Assembly: GCF_024199795.1 (NCBI RefSeq) | Contig: NZ_JANADK010000001.1 | Coordinates: forward strand, 5,208,001 to 5,272,000 | DNA from: Bradyrhizobium sp. CCGB01 | Lineage (GTDB): Bacteria > Pseudomonadota > Alphaproteobacteria > Rhizobiales > Xanthobacteraceae | Reading direction: 5' to 3' | Length of the DNA stretch: 64,000 bases | In this document: positions 24,540 through 35,904 of the stretch, piece by piece | Layout of the letters: every line of letters starts with the position of its first letter | Position numbering within the stretch: the stretch's first letter is position 1 | Program-made: the position numbers and the translations under genes | Notes under the pieces: model-generated | Told to the model about the DNA's origin: nothing | Seen by the model: only the letters and a program-made list of their open reading frames with translations | Databases searched by the model: none

Positions 24540-24589
24540 CGCCAAGGAACGCAGGTCCCGCCCGCGGCCACAATCCCGCCGAAAAGCCA

Positions 24590-24618
24590 TTGACGGGCGC
24601 AAGACTCTCCCGCATAAG
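24590..24618 (+). promoter_or_regulatory. Candidate promoter of the asd leader
   Basis: TTGACG (24590-24595), a 17-base spacer and CATAAG (24613-24618). The expected start of transcription, 6-9 bases further on, falls at or next to the leader ATG at 24627, so the leader message would be leaderless or nearly so. Confidence 0.55.
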
Positions 24619-24626
24619 TCGCCGCC

Positions 24627-24698
24627 ATGTTCACGACCACCAAACGCACGACCAAAACCACCACGGCCTTCGGGGCCCGGGGAGGCGTGCGCGTGTAG
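24627..24698 (+). CDS. Threonine-rich leader peptide (23 aa), candidate attenuator peptide of asd
   Basis: Encodes MFTTTKRTTKTTT followed by AFGARGGVRV and TAG. Eight of the first 13 residues are Thr and two more are Lys; both amino acids are end products of the pathway that asd serves. No Shine-Dalgarno sequence is present, but the promoter at 24590-24618 would place the 5' end at the ATG, as in the leaderless trpL of Sinorhizobium. A terminator hairpin follows at 24728-24760 and asd at 24792. This is the classic layout of ribosome-mediated attenuation. Function is inferred from layout; no homologue was checked. Confidence 0.75.
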   Translation: MFTTTKRTTKTTTAFGARGGVRV

Positions 24699-24727
24699 TC
24701 GTCGACTAAAACGCATCAGCTCTACCG

Positions 24728-24760
24728 AAGCCCCGCCCTCGATGGTCCGGGGCTTTTTTG
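24728..24760 (+). terminator. Intrinsic terminator of the proposed asd attenuator
   Basis: AAGCCCCG (24728-24735) pairs with CGGGGCTT (24748-24755) over a 12-base loop, followed by TTTT. GCCCCG (24730-24735) can instead pair with CGGGGC (24671-24676), just after the Thr codons, which would prevent the terminator. A small hairpin GGCC-TTCGG-GGCC (24665-24677) would in turn sequester that antiterminator strand. The three mutually exclusive pairings fit an attenuator. Confidence 0.75.
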
Positions 24761-24791
24761 TTGTCTGGATTTCAACGCAATGGAGGACAAA

Positions 24792-25817
24792 GTGAGTAAC
24801 GATCCCGTCGTCGCGATTGTCGGCGTCACCGGTGCGGTGGGCGCCGAATTCATCGCCACCATGGACAAGCGCGGCTTTCGCGTCGGCAAGCTCAAGGCGC
24901 TGGCCAGCGCCCGCTCGGCCGGCAAGACGGTGTCGTTCCGGGGCAAGGATGTCGTCATCGAGGAACTGACCGAGCGCGCGTTCGAGGGCGTCGACATCGC
25001 GCTGTTCTCGGCCGGCGGCAGCATCTCGAAGAAGTACGCGCCGATCGCCGTCAAGGCCGGCGCCGTCGTGGTCGACAACTCCTCCGCCTTCCGCATGGAC
25101 CCGAACGTGCCGCTGGTGATCCCCGAGGTCAACGGCAGCCGCATCCGCGACCACAAGGGCATCATCGCCAACCCGAACTGCGCCGCGATCACCGCGCTGG
25201 TGCCGCTCTGGCCGATCCACCAGAAGAACCGCATCAAGCGCGTGATCATCTCGACCTACCAGGCCGCCTCCGGCGCCGGCGCCGCCGCGATGGAGGAGCT
25301 CGTCGAGTCCACCCGCGCCAATCTCAACGGGCAGGTCTATACGCCGAAGGTGATGCCGCACCCCTACGCCTTCAACCTGTTCAACCACAACACGGCGATC
25401 GACCCCGACACCGGCTACAACGACGAAGAGACCAAGGTCATCAAGGAGACCCGCAAGATCTTCGAGGACGAGAACATCGCGATCGGCGTCACCTGCGTCC
25501 GCGTGCCGGTGCTGCGGGCCCATTGCGAGGCCATCACCTTCGAATGTGAGAAGCCGATCAGCGAGGACCAGGTCCGCGCCATCATGGCCCAGGCGCCCGG
25601 CGTGAAGGTCGTCGACGACCGCGCGAAGAACTACTTCCCGATGCCGATCGACGCCTCGGGCCAGGACGACGTCCTGGTCGGCCGCATCCGCAAGGATCTC
25701 AGCGATCCCAGCGGTCATTCGATCTCGATGTTCGTGGCGGCCGATCAGCTGCTCAAGGGCGCCGCGCTCAACGCGGTGCAGATCGCGGAGCTGCTGCCGC
25801 AGCGGGTGATGGCGTAA
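24792..25817 (+). CDS. asd: Aspartate-semialdehyde dehydrogenase
   Basis: A 341-residue NADPH enzyme that reduces aspartyl phosphate to aspartate semialdehyde, the branch point to lysine/diaminopimelate, methionine and threonine. VAIVGVTGAVGAEF binds NADP; Cys130 in NPNCAAI is the catalytic thiol; the GHSISMFVAADQLLKGA block is the C-terminal helix. GTG at 24792, five bases after GGAGG, is the better start; the in-frame ATG at 24780 overlaps that ribosome site. Its 5' region carries the proposed threonine attenuator. A palindromic repeat follows immediately. Confidence 0.93.
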   Translation: MSNDPVVAIVGVTGAVGAEFIATMDKRGFRVGKLKALASARSAGKTVSFRGKDVVIEELTERAFEGVDIALFSAGGSISKKYAPIAVKAGAVVVDNSSAFRMDPNVPLVIPEVNGSRIRDHKGIIANPNCAAITALVPLWPIHQKNRIKRVIISTYQAASGAGAAAMEELVESTRANLNGQVYTPKVMPHPYAFNLFNHNTAIDPDTGYNDEETKVIKETRKIFEDENIAIGVTCVRVPVLRAHCEAITFECEKPISEDQVRAIMAQAPGVKVVDDRAKNYFPMPIDASGQDDVLVGRIRKDLSDPSGHSISMFVAADQLLKGAALNAVQIAELLPQRVMA

Positions 25818-25826
25818 CGGAAGATA

Positions 25827-25921
25827 CGTAGGGTGGATTAGCCGAAGGCGTAATCCACCTCCTTGCTGTCGACGCGTATAGAGAAGTGGTGGGTTACGCC
25901 TGACGGCTAACCCACCCTACG
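25827..25921. repeat. Dispersed palindromic repeat (CGTAGGGTGG type)
   Basis: Opens CGTAGGGTGGATTAGCCGAA and ends with the complementary ...CTAACCCACCCTACG, with a second inner pair TAATCCACC/GGTGGGTTA. Members of the same family lie at 44016-44123 and 45070-45155. The right end of this copy supplies the TAG stop codon of queA. Confidence 0.8.
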
Positions 25922-26990
25922 GCTCTGCCCTGAACAGCAAGCACGCATCCCCGTACGAATAGAACCGGTAGCTGCTCGCGATCGCATGCGCATAGGCCTG
26001 CTGCATTGTCTCGAGCCCGGAGAAGGCCGACACCAGCATGAACAGCGTCGACTTCGGCAAGTGGAAGTTGGTCAGCAAGATATCGACGGCGCGGAAGCGA
26101 TAGCCGGGGGTGATGAAGATCGAGGTCTCGGCCGCAAACGGCTGGATCGTCCCGTCCTCGCTGGCCGCGCTTTCAAGCAACCGCAGTGACGTGGTGCCGA
26201 CGGCGATGATGCGGCCGCCGTTCTTCCGCGCGGTATTGAGCTGCGCCGCCGTCTCGGCCGAGATCGTGCCCCACTCGGCGTGCATCTTGTGGCCTTCGGT
26301 GTCGTCCACCTTCACCGGCAGGAACGTCCCTGCCCCGACATGCAGCGTGACGCGGTTGATGCCGACGCCGCGCGCGTGCAGCGCCTGCTCCAGCGCGGGA
26401 GTGAAATGCAGACCCGCGGTGGGAGCGGCAACGGCACCTTCATTCGCCGCGAACATGGTCTGGTAGTCGGCGAGGTCCTGGTCATCAGGCGTGCGCTTGG
26501 AGGCGATGTAGGGCGGCAGCGGCGGACTGCCGAGATCGGCGATGGCCTGGTCGAGCGCAGGTCCGTGGAACGAGAACGACAACGTCACCTCGCCCTCCGC
26601 GCCCTTGGCCTCGACCTCGGCGTCGAGATGGCCGAGCAGGCAGACCTTGCCCTCGTTGCCGAAGCGGATGCGATCGCCGGCTGTGAGCTTCTTCGCCGGC
26701 TTCACCAGCGCCTGCCAGCGCGAGCCGTCGAGGCGCTTGATCAGCGTCGCCTCGATCTTCGGCTCGGTCTCGCGGCCGATGCGGCGACCCTTCAATTGCG
26801 CCGCGATCACCCTGGTGTCGTTGACGACGAGCTGGTCGCCCGCCTTCAGCCATTGCGGCAGGTCGGAGATGATCTGGTCGCGCAGCGCGCCCTTTTCCAC
26901 GACCAGGAGGCGCGCGGAGTCGCGCGGGCTCGCCGGGCGCAACGCGATGCGCTCGGCGGGCAGATCGAAATCGAAGAGATCGGTGCGCAT
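25917..26990 (-). CDS. queA: S-adenosylmethionine:tRNA ribosyltransferase-isomerase (QueA)
   Basis: A 357-residue enzyme that adds a ribosyl group from S-adenosylmethionine to preQ1-modified tRNA, forming epoxyqueuosine. Starts [20 protein letters not shown]. Family blocks seen: [79 protein letters not shown] and [10 protein letters not shown]. Full length. The last codon is followed by a TAG contributed by the palindromic repeat at 25827-25921. tgt, which acts earlier in the same pathway, is 4.5 kb away. Confidence 0.95.
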   Translation of the reverse strand: MRTDLFDFDLPAERIALRPASPRDSARLLVVEKGALRDQIISDLPQWLKAGDQLVVNDTRVIAAQLKGRRIGRETEPKIEATLIKRLDGSRWQALVKPAKKLTAGDRIRFGNEGKVCLLGHLDAEVEAKGAEGEVTLSFSFHGPALDQAIADLGSPPLPPYIASKRTPDDQDLADYQTMFAANEGAVAAPTAGLHFTPALEQALHARGVGINRVTLHVGAGTFLPVKVDDTEGHKMHAEWGTISAETAAQLNTARKNGGRIIAVGTTSLRLLESAASEDGTIQPFAAETSIFITPGYRFRAVDILLTNFHLPKSTLFMLVSAFSGLETMQQAYAHAIASSYRFYSYGDACLLFRAEP

Positions 26991-27017
26991 AATTGGGCCT
27001 GGCGCGACACAGCTGGA

Positions 27018-27153
27018 CCCTCATGGTGAGGAGGCGCACTAGCGCCGTCTCCGGACGATGCTTCGCATCGCCGTGCGAACCATGAAGGCCGAGCTGCAGC
27101 AGTGGGGCCTGCATCCTTCGAGACGCGCGTTCCGCGCTCCTCAGGATGAGGGG
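27018..27153. repeat. Dispersed repeat (CCTCATGGTGAGGAG type)
   Basis: Starts CCCTCATGGTGAGGAGGCGC, ends CTCCTCAGGATGAGGGG. It is the same family as 18501-18613 in opposite orientation, with an inner inverted segment GACGATGCTTCGCATCG. It lies between queA and ppiB. Confidence 0.65.
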
Positions 27154-27160
27154 CGAGCGC

Positions 27161-27625
27161 TTACTTCGCGTCCGCCGCCATCCGCGCCTTGACGATCTTG
27201 TCGGGGTTCTGCACGGGCTCGCCGCGCTTGATCTTGTCGACGTTCTCCATGCCCTCGGTGACCTTGCCCCACACCGTGTACTGGTTGTCGAGGAAGCGGG
27301 CGTCGTCGAAGCAGATGAAGAACTGGCTGTCGCCGGAATCGGGGCTGGCGGCGCGGGCCATCGAGGTGGTGCCGCGCACATGCGGCTCCTTGTTGAACTC
27401 GGCCTTCAGCTTCTTGCCGGAGCCGCCGGTGCCGGTCCCCTGCGGGCAGCCGGTCTGCGCCATGAAGCCCTCGATCACGCGGTGGAACACGATGCCGTCG
27501 TAGAAGCCCTCGCGGACCAGTTCCTTGATGCGCGCGACATGGCCGGGCGCGAGATCGGGCCGCATCTCGATGGTAACGGGGCCCTGCGTGGTCTCGAGGA
27601 TCAGGGTGTTTTCGGTGGCGCTCAT
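27161..27625 (-). CDS. ppiB: Cyclophilin-type peptidyl-prolyl isomerase, cytoplasmic (PpiB-like)
   Basis: A 154-residue cyclophilin without signal peptide; catalyses cis-trans isomerisation of proline peptide bonds. Cyclophilin blocks: YDGIVFHRVIEGFMAQTGCP (with the catalytic Arg in FHR), SMARAASPDSGDSQFFICF and LDNQYTVWGKV. Its ATG overlaps the stop codon of the upstream secreted protein gene by 4 bases (ATGA), indicating translational coupling with that gene. The second cyclophilin at 28042 is a periplasmic paralogue in the same cluster. Confidence 0.92.
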   Translation of the reverse strand: MSATENTLILETTQGPVTIEMRPDLAPGHVARIKELVREGFYDGIVFHRVIEGFMAQTGCPQGTGTGGSGKKLKAEFNKEPHVRGTTSMARAASPDSGDSQFFICFDDARFLDNQYTVWGKVTEGMENVDKIKRGEPVQNPDKIVKARMAADAK

Positions 27626-28035
27626 GCTCGTCTCTCTTGCGTTGGGGGTGAAGTCCTACGGCTACGGAACTGGATCGCGAATGGACGTCCCGCGGCGGCG
27701 CCGGCCATTGCATCGGTAAATGGCATCGGCGTGCAGCGTTGCAACGCCTCCATCACCGCGATCCGGTATTGCAGCCGGTCATCGTCGGAGGCCTCCGCGG
27801 ACTCATAGGAAATCCTCGGATGGCCCAAAATGTTTCCGGACCGGTTAAAGCTCACGACGACGGTGATGTCGATAGGGCGAGCCTTGGCCGGCGGTGGCGG
27901 CTTCCAGCAGGTCCGCAAGTGCCGGAAGATGTCCTGGATGGTGTTGACCTGCGCGTCTCCCGCGGCCGTGCCGGAGACGCCAAACAGCAGCAGCGCGGCA
28001 GCCAGCAGAAGCTTTTCGCCGCGACGCGCCATCAT
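27622..28035 (-). CDS. Secreted protein between two cyclophilins, TonB-C-like
   Basis: A 137-residue protein with signal peptide MMARRGEKLLLAAALLLFGV ending SGTAAG. The mature part has a helix (TIQDIFRHLRTCWKPPP), a strand pair (PIDITVVVSFNRSGNILGHP) and AVMEALQRCTPMPFTDAM, a layout close to the C-terminal domain of TonB/TolA proteins; two Cys could pair. Lies 6 bases after the ppiA stop and overlaps the ppiB start by 4 bases, so all three are one operon. Probably periplasmic; the role is unclear. Confidence 0.7.
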   Translation of the reverse strand: MMARRGEKLLLAAALLLFGVSGTAAGDAQVNTIQDIFRHLRTCWKPPPPAKARPIDITVVVSFNRSGNILGHPRISYESAEASDDDRLQYRIAVMEALQRCTPMPFTDAMAGAAAGRPFAIQFRSRRTSPPTQERRA

Positions 28036-28041
28036 CTCATC

Positions 28042-28605
28042 CTATTTGATGTCGGAGGCGACCTGGACCTTCACCATCTTGTCGGGATCGGTGACGGCGC
28101 CGCCGGCCGAGCCGGGCGGTGCCTTCTTCAGCTTGTCGACGACGTCCATGCCCTGCACGACCTCGCCGATCACGGTGTACTGGTTATCGAGGCTGCCGCC
28201 GTCCGCGAACATGATGAAGAACTGCGAGTTGGCGCTGTCGACGCTGTCGCCGCGCCGCGCCATCCCGACGATGCCGCGTCCAAAATGCACCTTGGAGAAT
28301 TCCTGCTTCAGGTTCGGATATTTCGAGCCGCCGGTGCCGTTGAATTTTTCGCCGTCGCCGGTCTGCGCCATGAAGCCGTCCATGACGCGATGGAACGGCA
28401 CGTTGTTGTAATAGCCCTCGCGCGCGAGCTGCTTGATGCGCTCGGCATGCTGGGGCGCAATGTCGTTCCGCAGCTTGATGACGATGCGGCCCTTGGTGGT
28501 GTCGATGACGATGGCGTTGGCCTTGTCGAGGCCCGCCGGCAATTGCTGCGCCACCGCCGGCACCGCGAACAGAAGCGCGGCAAGAACTGCGAAAATTCGG
28601 ATCAT
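28042..28605 (-). CDS. ppiA: Cyclophilin-type peptidyl-prolyl isomerase, periplasmic (PpiA-like)
   Basis: A 187-residue cyclophilin with a signal peptide (MIRIFAVLAALLFAVPAVAQ). Core blocks YYNNVPFHRVMDGFMAQTGD, MARRGDSVDSANSQFFIMF and LDNQYTVIGEVVQGMDVV match the paralogue PpiB with intact FHR and SQFF. It should assist folding of exported proteins. First gene of the ppiA, secreted-protein, ppiB cluster; coaD starts 36 bases before it on the same strand, so the group may extend upstream. Confidence 0.92.
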   Translation of the reverse strand: MIRIFAVLAALLFAVPAVAQQLPAGLDKANAIVIDTTKGRIVIKLRNDIAPQHAERIKQLAREGYYNNVPFHRVMDGFMAQTGDGEKFNGTGGSKYPNLKQEFSKVHFGRGIVGMARRGDSVDSANSQFFIMFADGGSLDNQYTVIGEVVQGMDVVDKLKKAPPGSAGGAVTDPDKMVKVQVASDIK

Positions 28606-28640
28606 GACAACTCCGGATCAGGATGAGAGGAAACGCGCCG

Positions 28641-29138
28641 CTATCCGGCGAATTTTGCCTTGAGCTGTGCCGCAACGAGCGGCGGTACGAAGGCCGAGAC
28701 GTCGCCGCCCATGCCGGCGATCTGGCGCACCAATGTGCCGGTAATCGGGCGGACCGCCGGAGAGGCCGGCAGGAAGACGGTTTGCACGTCGGGCGCCATG
28801 GTGCCGTTCATGCCGGCGAGCTGCATCTCGTAGTCGAGGTCGGTGCCGTCGCGCAGGCCCCGAATCATGATGGTTGCGCCGTGCTTGCGCGCCGCAGAGA
28901 CCGCCAGATCGTCGTAGGTCACAGCCTCGAGCGTGCAGCCGGCCGCGGCCGCAACCGGCCCGCAGACGTCGTGGAGCATCTTGAGCCGCTCCTCCGTCGA
29001 GAACAAAGGTTTCTTGCCGGGATGGACCCCGATCGCGACAACGAGCCTGTCGCACAGCGGGGCAGTGTTCCGGACCACGTCCAGATGGCCGTTGGTGATG
29101 GGATCGAAGGAACCTGGGTAGAAGGCAATGCGCGGCAT
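28641..29138 (-). CDS. coaD: Phosphopantetheine adenylyltransferase
   Basis: A 165-residue nucleotidyltransferase making dephospho-CoA from 4'-phosphopantetheine and ATP. The HxGH-type signature is in [37 protein letters not shown] is the substrate helix. The C-terminal motif reads [13 protein letters not shown] where many homologues have an SSSLVREIA-like sequence. Cytoplasmic, essential step of coenzyme A synthesis. The ATG gives the expected N-terminus [11 protein letters not shown]. Confidence 0.93.
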   Translation of the reverse strand: MPRIAFYPGSFDPITNGHLDVVRNTAPLCDRLVVAIGVHPGKKPLFSTEERLKMLHDVCGPVAAAAGCTLEAVTYDDLAVSAARKHGATIMIRGLRDGTDLDYEMQLAGMNGTMAPDVQTVFLPASPAVRPITGTLVRQIAGMGGDVSAFVPPLVAAQLKAKFAG

Positions 29139-29408
29139 GGCCCCGTCCTACCGCGCCCGGCCCGGCCCGGCAAGCCGGACAGGTTCCTTGCCGGTATCCG
29201 CCCGTTTCCCTGCAAATCGTGCCGTCGGCCGTGCCGGGCCAGAGCCCTTTGTTTCGTCCTGGGGGCGGCCACGAAACAAAACGGAGCGCGAACGAAACCA
29301 TTTCGGGCGTCCGCGAAGACGTCCGGAAACTGGCCATGGTTACTAAACCACCCAACGAATGACGGGCCGCACACAAGGCGCTAGCGGCCGCATCACAGGG
29401 GACCGTCA

Positions 29409-29666
29409 ATGATCAAGACCATCTCGGCCATCGGCATTGCCGCGTTTGTCGCTGCTGCCCTCACCGTCCTTCCCGGCTTCGCTCCGACCGTCGAAGCGAG
29501 CGTTCCGCAGCCGCTCGCCAAGAGCGACCGCCTCGATATCCGCACCATTGGCAAGGACTGCTCGCAGCAGGCCTGGCCGAACTTCGAAGCGTCCTGCCTG
29601 CGCCAAGCCGGCACCAAGGCCGACATCCGCGAGGCTCGCCTCGTGACCGCCGACCGCACCCCGTAG
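29409..29666 (+). CDS. Small secreted protein (85 aa)
   Basis: Signal peptide MIKTISAIGIAAFVAAALTV then LPGFAPTVEA; the mature part contains SVPQPLAKSDRLDIRTIGKD, CSQQAWPNFEASCLRQAGTK (two Cys likely paired) and ends TADRTP. This Cys-QQAWP-N-x5-C pattern is, I believe, recurrent in small exported rhizobial proteins. It is transcribed away from coaD. Function unknown. Confidence 0.7.
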   Translation: MIKTISAIGIAAFVAAALTVLPGFAPTVEASVPQPLAKSDRLDIRTIGKDCSQQAWPNFEASCLRQAGTKADIREARLVTADRTP

Positions 29667-29813
29667 TCGGGTCTGTCAGCTTCGCGTCAGAAAGCTCCCC
29701 CTATAATCCCCGAGATGATTCCCTTGGCTATTTGCGACGTCCCGTCGCAGACTGTGTGATCATCGCGCTCGTCGGAATGGCCCGCCGGGCGCGATCCCAT
29801 CGGGGGGTCGACA

Positions 29814-31724
29814 TTGTCCAGTACGCCCGCGGTCGCTTCCGGCCATCACCCTGACCCTCTGCCGATTGCCATGACCATGGGCGCCCTCGGGGTGGTCTAT
29901 GGCGATATCGGCACCAGCCCCCTCTATGCCCTGAAGGAAGCCGCCAAGGCGGCTGCTCATGGCGGCACACTGAGCCACGACGCTGTCCTGGGCGTTGCCT
30001 CGCTGATCCTCTGGGCGCTGCTGCTGATCATTTCGCTGAAATATGCGTTGCTGATCCTGCGCGCGGACAATCGCGGCGAAGGCGGCATCGTCGCGCTGCT
30101 GGCGCTGCTGCATGCTCGCCACGCCCAGCCCGGCACATGGCGCGCGCATCTGCTGGTCGTCGGCCTTGTCGGCGCCGCGCTGCTGTACGGCGACGGCGCG
30201 ATCACGCCGGCGATCTCGGTGCTCAGCGCCATCGAAGGTCTCAAGGTCGACGCGCCCTCGCTGGCGCCTGCGGTGGTGCCCGTGACCATCGCCATCCTGA
30301 TCGGTCTGTTCATGATGCAGAAGCAGGGCACGGGCTTCATCGGCCGCATCTTCGGGCCGGTGATGCTGGCCTGGTTTTTCGTGCTCGCCGCACTCGGCAT
30401 CCACGGCATTGCGAAGGCGCCGGCCGTGCTCGCGGCGCTGAGTCCGCTCTATGCCTTCAATTTCCTGATCCACCAGGACTTTCACATCTCCTTCGCGATC
30501 CTCGGCGCGGCCTTCCTGGCGGTAACAGGCGGCGAGGCCATGTATGCCGACATGGGGCATTTCGGCCGCCTGCCGATCCGGCTCGCCTGGTTTACGATCT
30601 GCCTGCCCGCCCTCGTGCTGAACTATTTCGGCCAGGCCGCGCTCCTGATCACCGATCCCACGATGATCGAGAATCCGTTCTTCCAGCTCTGCCCCGACGC
30701 CCTGCACTACCCGCTGGTCGCCTTCTCGACGGTGGCGACTGTGATCGCCTCGCAGGCGATCATCTCCGGCGTGTTCTCGCTGACGCAACAGTCGATCCAG
30801 CTGGGTTTCCTGCCACGCATGCAGATCCGCCACACCCAGAGCGACGCGATGGGCCAGATCTACGTGCCGCTGGTCAACTGGCTGCTCGCAGCGGCCACGC
30901 TCGGCGCGGTCCTGAGCTTCGGCAGCTCGGACGCGCTCGCGGGTGCCTACGGCATCGCGGTGTCGCTGCTGATGGCGATCACCACACTGCTCGCCGCCCT
31001 CGTCGCGATCCAGTGGGGCTATTCGCCGTGGATCGTGATTGCCGTCAACGGCTTCTTCTTCGTGATCGACGTGATCTTCTTCTCGGCCAATTCGGTCAAG
31101 CTGTTCGAAGGGGGCTGGTTTCCGCTGCTGCTCGCGGCCCTCGTCGCCTTCATGATGCTGACCTGGCGCAGCGGCGTGAAGCTGGTCGAGGTCGCGCGCG
31201 GCAAGCTGCGTCAGCCCGAGGAGGACCTGATCGAGACTGCGGTGAACAAGTGCAGCGCCAGACTGCCCGGCACCGCCGTATTCCTGGCGTCGGCGCCCAA
31301 CGGCGTGCCGCTGGCACTGACGCAGTTCGTCAAGCACAACCACGTGCTGCACGAGCGCATCGTCCTCGTCACCGTGCTGATCGAGGAATCCCCGCATATC
31401 CCCGACGAAGAGCGCGCCGAGGTGATCGAGATCATCCACGGCATTACGCGCGTGATCCTGCATTACGGCTTCATGCAGAACCCGACGATCTATGACGGAC
31501 TCAAGCTCGCCTGCCGCCAGGGCAAGCTGCCCGGCATCGACCTCTCAGACATCACCTACTATGTCGGCCGCGAGACCATCATCCCGAGTGAAGACATCCC
31601 GGGCATGTGGGTCTGGCGCGAAGGCGTGTTCGCCTTCCTCCAGCGCAACGCCGAACGCTCAGCCGCGTTCTTCGGCGTGCCGACCAAGCAGGTGGTGGAG
31701 TTCGGGACGGAGCTGGAGATTTAG
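29814..31724 (+). CDS. kup: Kup-family potassium transporter
   Basis: A 636-residue inner-membrane K+:H+ symporter with about twelve helices. Signature MTMGALGVVYGDIGTSPLYALKEAA near residue 20, GVLSLIxW-type helix (GVASLILWALLLIISLKYAL), then AITGGEAMYADMGHFG-like AVTGGEAMYADMGHFG. The C-terminal cytoplasmic part ends with YVGRETIIPSEDIPGMWVWR, then ERSAAFFGVPTKQVVEFGTE. The start is a TTG at 29814 after GGGGG; the N-terminus SSTPAVASGHHPDP is typical of rhizobial Kup proteins. Monocistronic, divergent from coaD. Confidence 0.93.
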   Translation: MSSTPAVASGHHPDPLPIAMTMGALGVVYGDIGTSPLYALKEAAKAAAHGGTLSHDAVLGVASLILWALLLIISLKYALLILRADNRGEGGIVALLALLHARHAQPGTWRAHLLVVGLVGAALLYGDGAITPAISVLSAIEGLKVDAPSLAPAVVPVTIAILIGLFMMQKQGTGFIGRIFGPVMLAWFFVLAALGIHGIAKAPAVLAALSPLYAFNFLIHQDFHISFAILGAAFLAVTGGEAMYADMGHFGRLPIRLAWFTICLPALVLNYFGQAALLITDPTMIENPFFQLCPDALHYPLVAFSTVATVIASQAIISGVFSLTQQSIQLGFLPRMQIRHTQSDAMGQIYVPLVNWLLAAATLGAVLSFGSSDALAGAYGIAVSLLMAITTLLAALVAIQWGYSPWIVIAVNGFFFVIDVIFFSANSVKLFEGGWFPLLLAALVAFMMLTWRSGVKLVEVARGKLRQPEEDLIETAVNKCSARLPGTAVFLASAPNGVPLALTQFVKHNHVLHERIVLVTVLIEESPHIPDEERAEVIEIIHGITRVILHYGFMQNPTIYDGLKLACRQGKLPGIDLSDITYYVGRETIIPSEDIPGMWVWREGVFAFLQRNAERSAAFFGVPTKQVVEFGTELEI

Positions 31725-31750
31725 CGCGATGACCGCGCAACACGTTCGGT

Positions 31751-31883
31751 GTCGTCCCCGCGGACGCGGGGACCCATAACCACAGGAAGTGGTTTGACGA
31801 CGACTTGAGATCACAAATCTCGCGCTACCACATCTCCCTGTGGCTATGGGTCCCGGATCTGCGCTTCGCTTGTCCGGGACGAC
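31751..31883. repeat. Dispersed palindromic repeat (GTCGTCCCCGCG type)
   Basis: Begins GTCGTCCCCGCGGACGCGGG and ends TGTCCGGGACGAC, with an inner pair CCCATAACCACAGG/CCTGTGGCTATGGG that nearly mirrors itself. A third family distinct from those at 9644 and 25827. It lies between the convergent kup and gyrA. Confidence 0.7.
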
Positions 31884-31920
31884 AGTGGAGGGTGGGACGC
31901 AGTCTCCGCGGAGTGACGTA

Positions 31921-34701
<2,781 letters not shown>

Positions 34702-34893
34702 GGGGAAATCCGGTGAGGTTTTATCTGGGAATCATATAGCGCATCGGCTCCCTGATAACCACCCTTGCGAGGGTCTCGGGAAGCGCTTTTTCCCTTCGTT
34801 TTTTCATGGACTTACCGGGCTGTCAGGAGGCTGTTCCCGGGGGCCGTTTTGGGTGCCAGGGGCACTGCCGCGGGAAGCCGAATTCAGCCATCG

Positions 34894-35292
34894 CTACGGC
34901 CCGAAGACCACCGCGTGCATGAGCCGGCCAGGCACGAAGGTGAACAGGCCGGCAATCACGAGAGCGCCGAAGAAAATCGAGATCATCGTGATCTTGTGGC
35001 GGCGGACATTGCGGGCTCGGGCCGCCACCACGCCGGACACCAGCATCACCAGCGCGAAGATCGAGAGCAGATGGATCGGCCCCCATGGCCCGACCAGCCG
35101 GATCCCGTGGATCCAAAAGGAGCTGATCGCCACGACAAGCATCAGCACGACCCAGACCCAGCCAAGCGCCCGGTGCGGCAACGTCCCCTTGGGCGCGGCG
35201 AGCTGGACGATCCCCAGGACGAACGCAGCCATGGCAGCGAAGGCGTGCAGCGGAATGGCCGGAGCGGCCTCAAGCAGCGGCGTAAAGCTCAT
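34894..35292 (-). CDS. DUF2306-type membrane protein
   Basis: A 132-residue protein with four hydrophobic helices (AFAAMAAFVLGIVQLAAPKG, GWVWVVLMLVVAISSFWIHG, IHLLSIFALVMLVSGVVAAR, MISIFFGALVIAGLFTFVPG). The histidines in LPHRALGW and RRHKITM are conserved in the DUF2306 family, suggesting a metal or haem site. Start at MSFTPLL (35292), since an upstream ATG at 35343 adds a basic stretch. Function unknown; inner membrane. Confidence 0.75.
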   Translation of the reverse strand: MSFTPLLEAAPAIPLHAFAAMAAFVLGIVQLAAPKGTLPHRALGWVWVVLMLVVAISSFWIHGIRLVGPWGPIHLLSIFALVMLVSGVVAARARNVRRHKITMISIFFGALVIAGLFTFVPGRLMHAVVFGP

Positions 35293-35553
35293 ACGGCGTC
35301 CTCCGGTCCGTGGGAGCCCGACCATCGGAACAGGATTAACCATTCACATCGCGCGCCGTCAAAGCTCAAGCGACACGTGAAGCAAGGCCGGAAAAGCCGA
35401 ACCTTCCCCGTCAGCTGACTAGAGATCCTGTCGCTTCACGCGAGCAGACTGATCCAAGGAGCGAGCGCTCCGACCGAGCTCGGGATGTCCCAGAGTCCAC
35501 CGACGATCAGAAGGTGTGTATTTAAGGTCCCGATCGTTCTCCTGGAGCCAGAA

Positions 35554-35904
35554 GTGACCAACGTCCTGTTCGTCTGCAGCGCCAATCGCCTTCGCAGCCC
35601 GACCGCCGAACAAGTCTTTTCGACCTGGCCGGGGATCGAGACCGATTCGGCAGGCGTCTCAAACGGCGCGGACGTGTTGCTGTCTTCCGAACAGGTCGCG
35701 TGGGCCGATATCATCTTCGTCATGGAGAAGGCCCACCGCAACAAGCTGAACCGGAAATTCCGATCCAGCTTGAATGGCAAGCGGGTCATCTGCCTCGACA
35801 TCCCGGACGACTACGAGTTCATGGACCCCATGTTGGTCCGGATACTCGAAAGCCGCGTGGGCCGTTTCCTGTCACGACCCGCGTCCGCTCCTCCCGAACC
35901 TTAG
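35554..35904 (+). CDS. Low-molecular-weight phosphotyrosine phosphatase-like protein
   Basis: A 116-residue protein, [20 protein letters not shown]. The P-loop CSANRLRS gives C-x5-R-S (Cys8, Arg14), the phosphate-binding loop of LMW-PTPs, and [17 protein letters not shown] carries the usual Asp-Pro acid near residue 95. GTG at 35554, seven bases after GGAG, is the better start than the ATG at 35485. It is about 40 residues shorter than the canonical enzyme, as in a small bacterial subfamily. Its stop overlaps the ssb stop by 4 bases on the opposite strand. Confidence 0.8.
   Translation: MTNVLFVCSANRLRSPTAEQVFSTWPGIETDSAGVSNGADVLLSSEQVAWADIIFVMEKAHRNKLNRKFRSSLNGKRVICLDIPDDYEFMDPMLVRILESRVGRFLSRPASAPPEP

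Noticed and set aside
35337..35344. TTAACCAT, resembling a CtrA half-site
   Set aside because: Eight bases with no second half at the right spacing; expected by chance in 64 kb.
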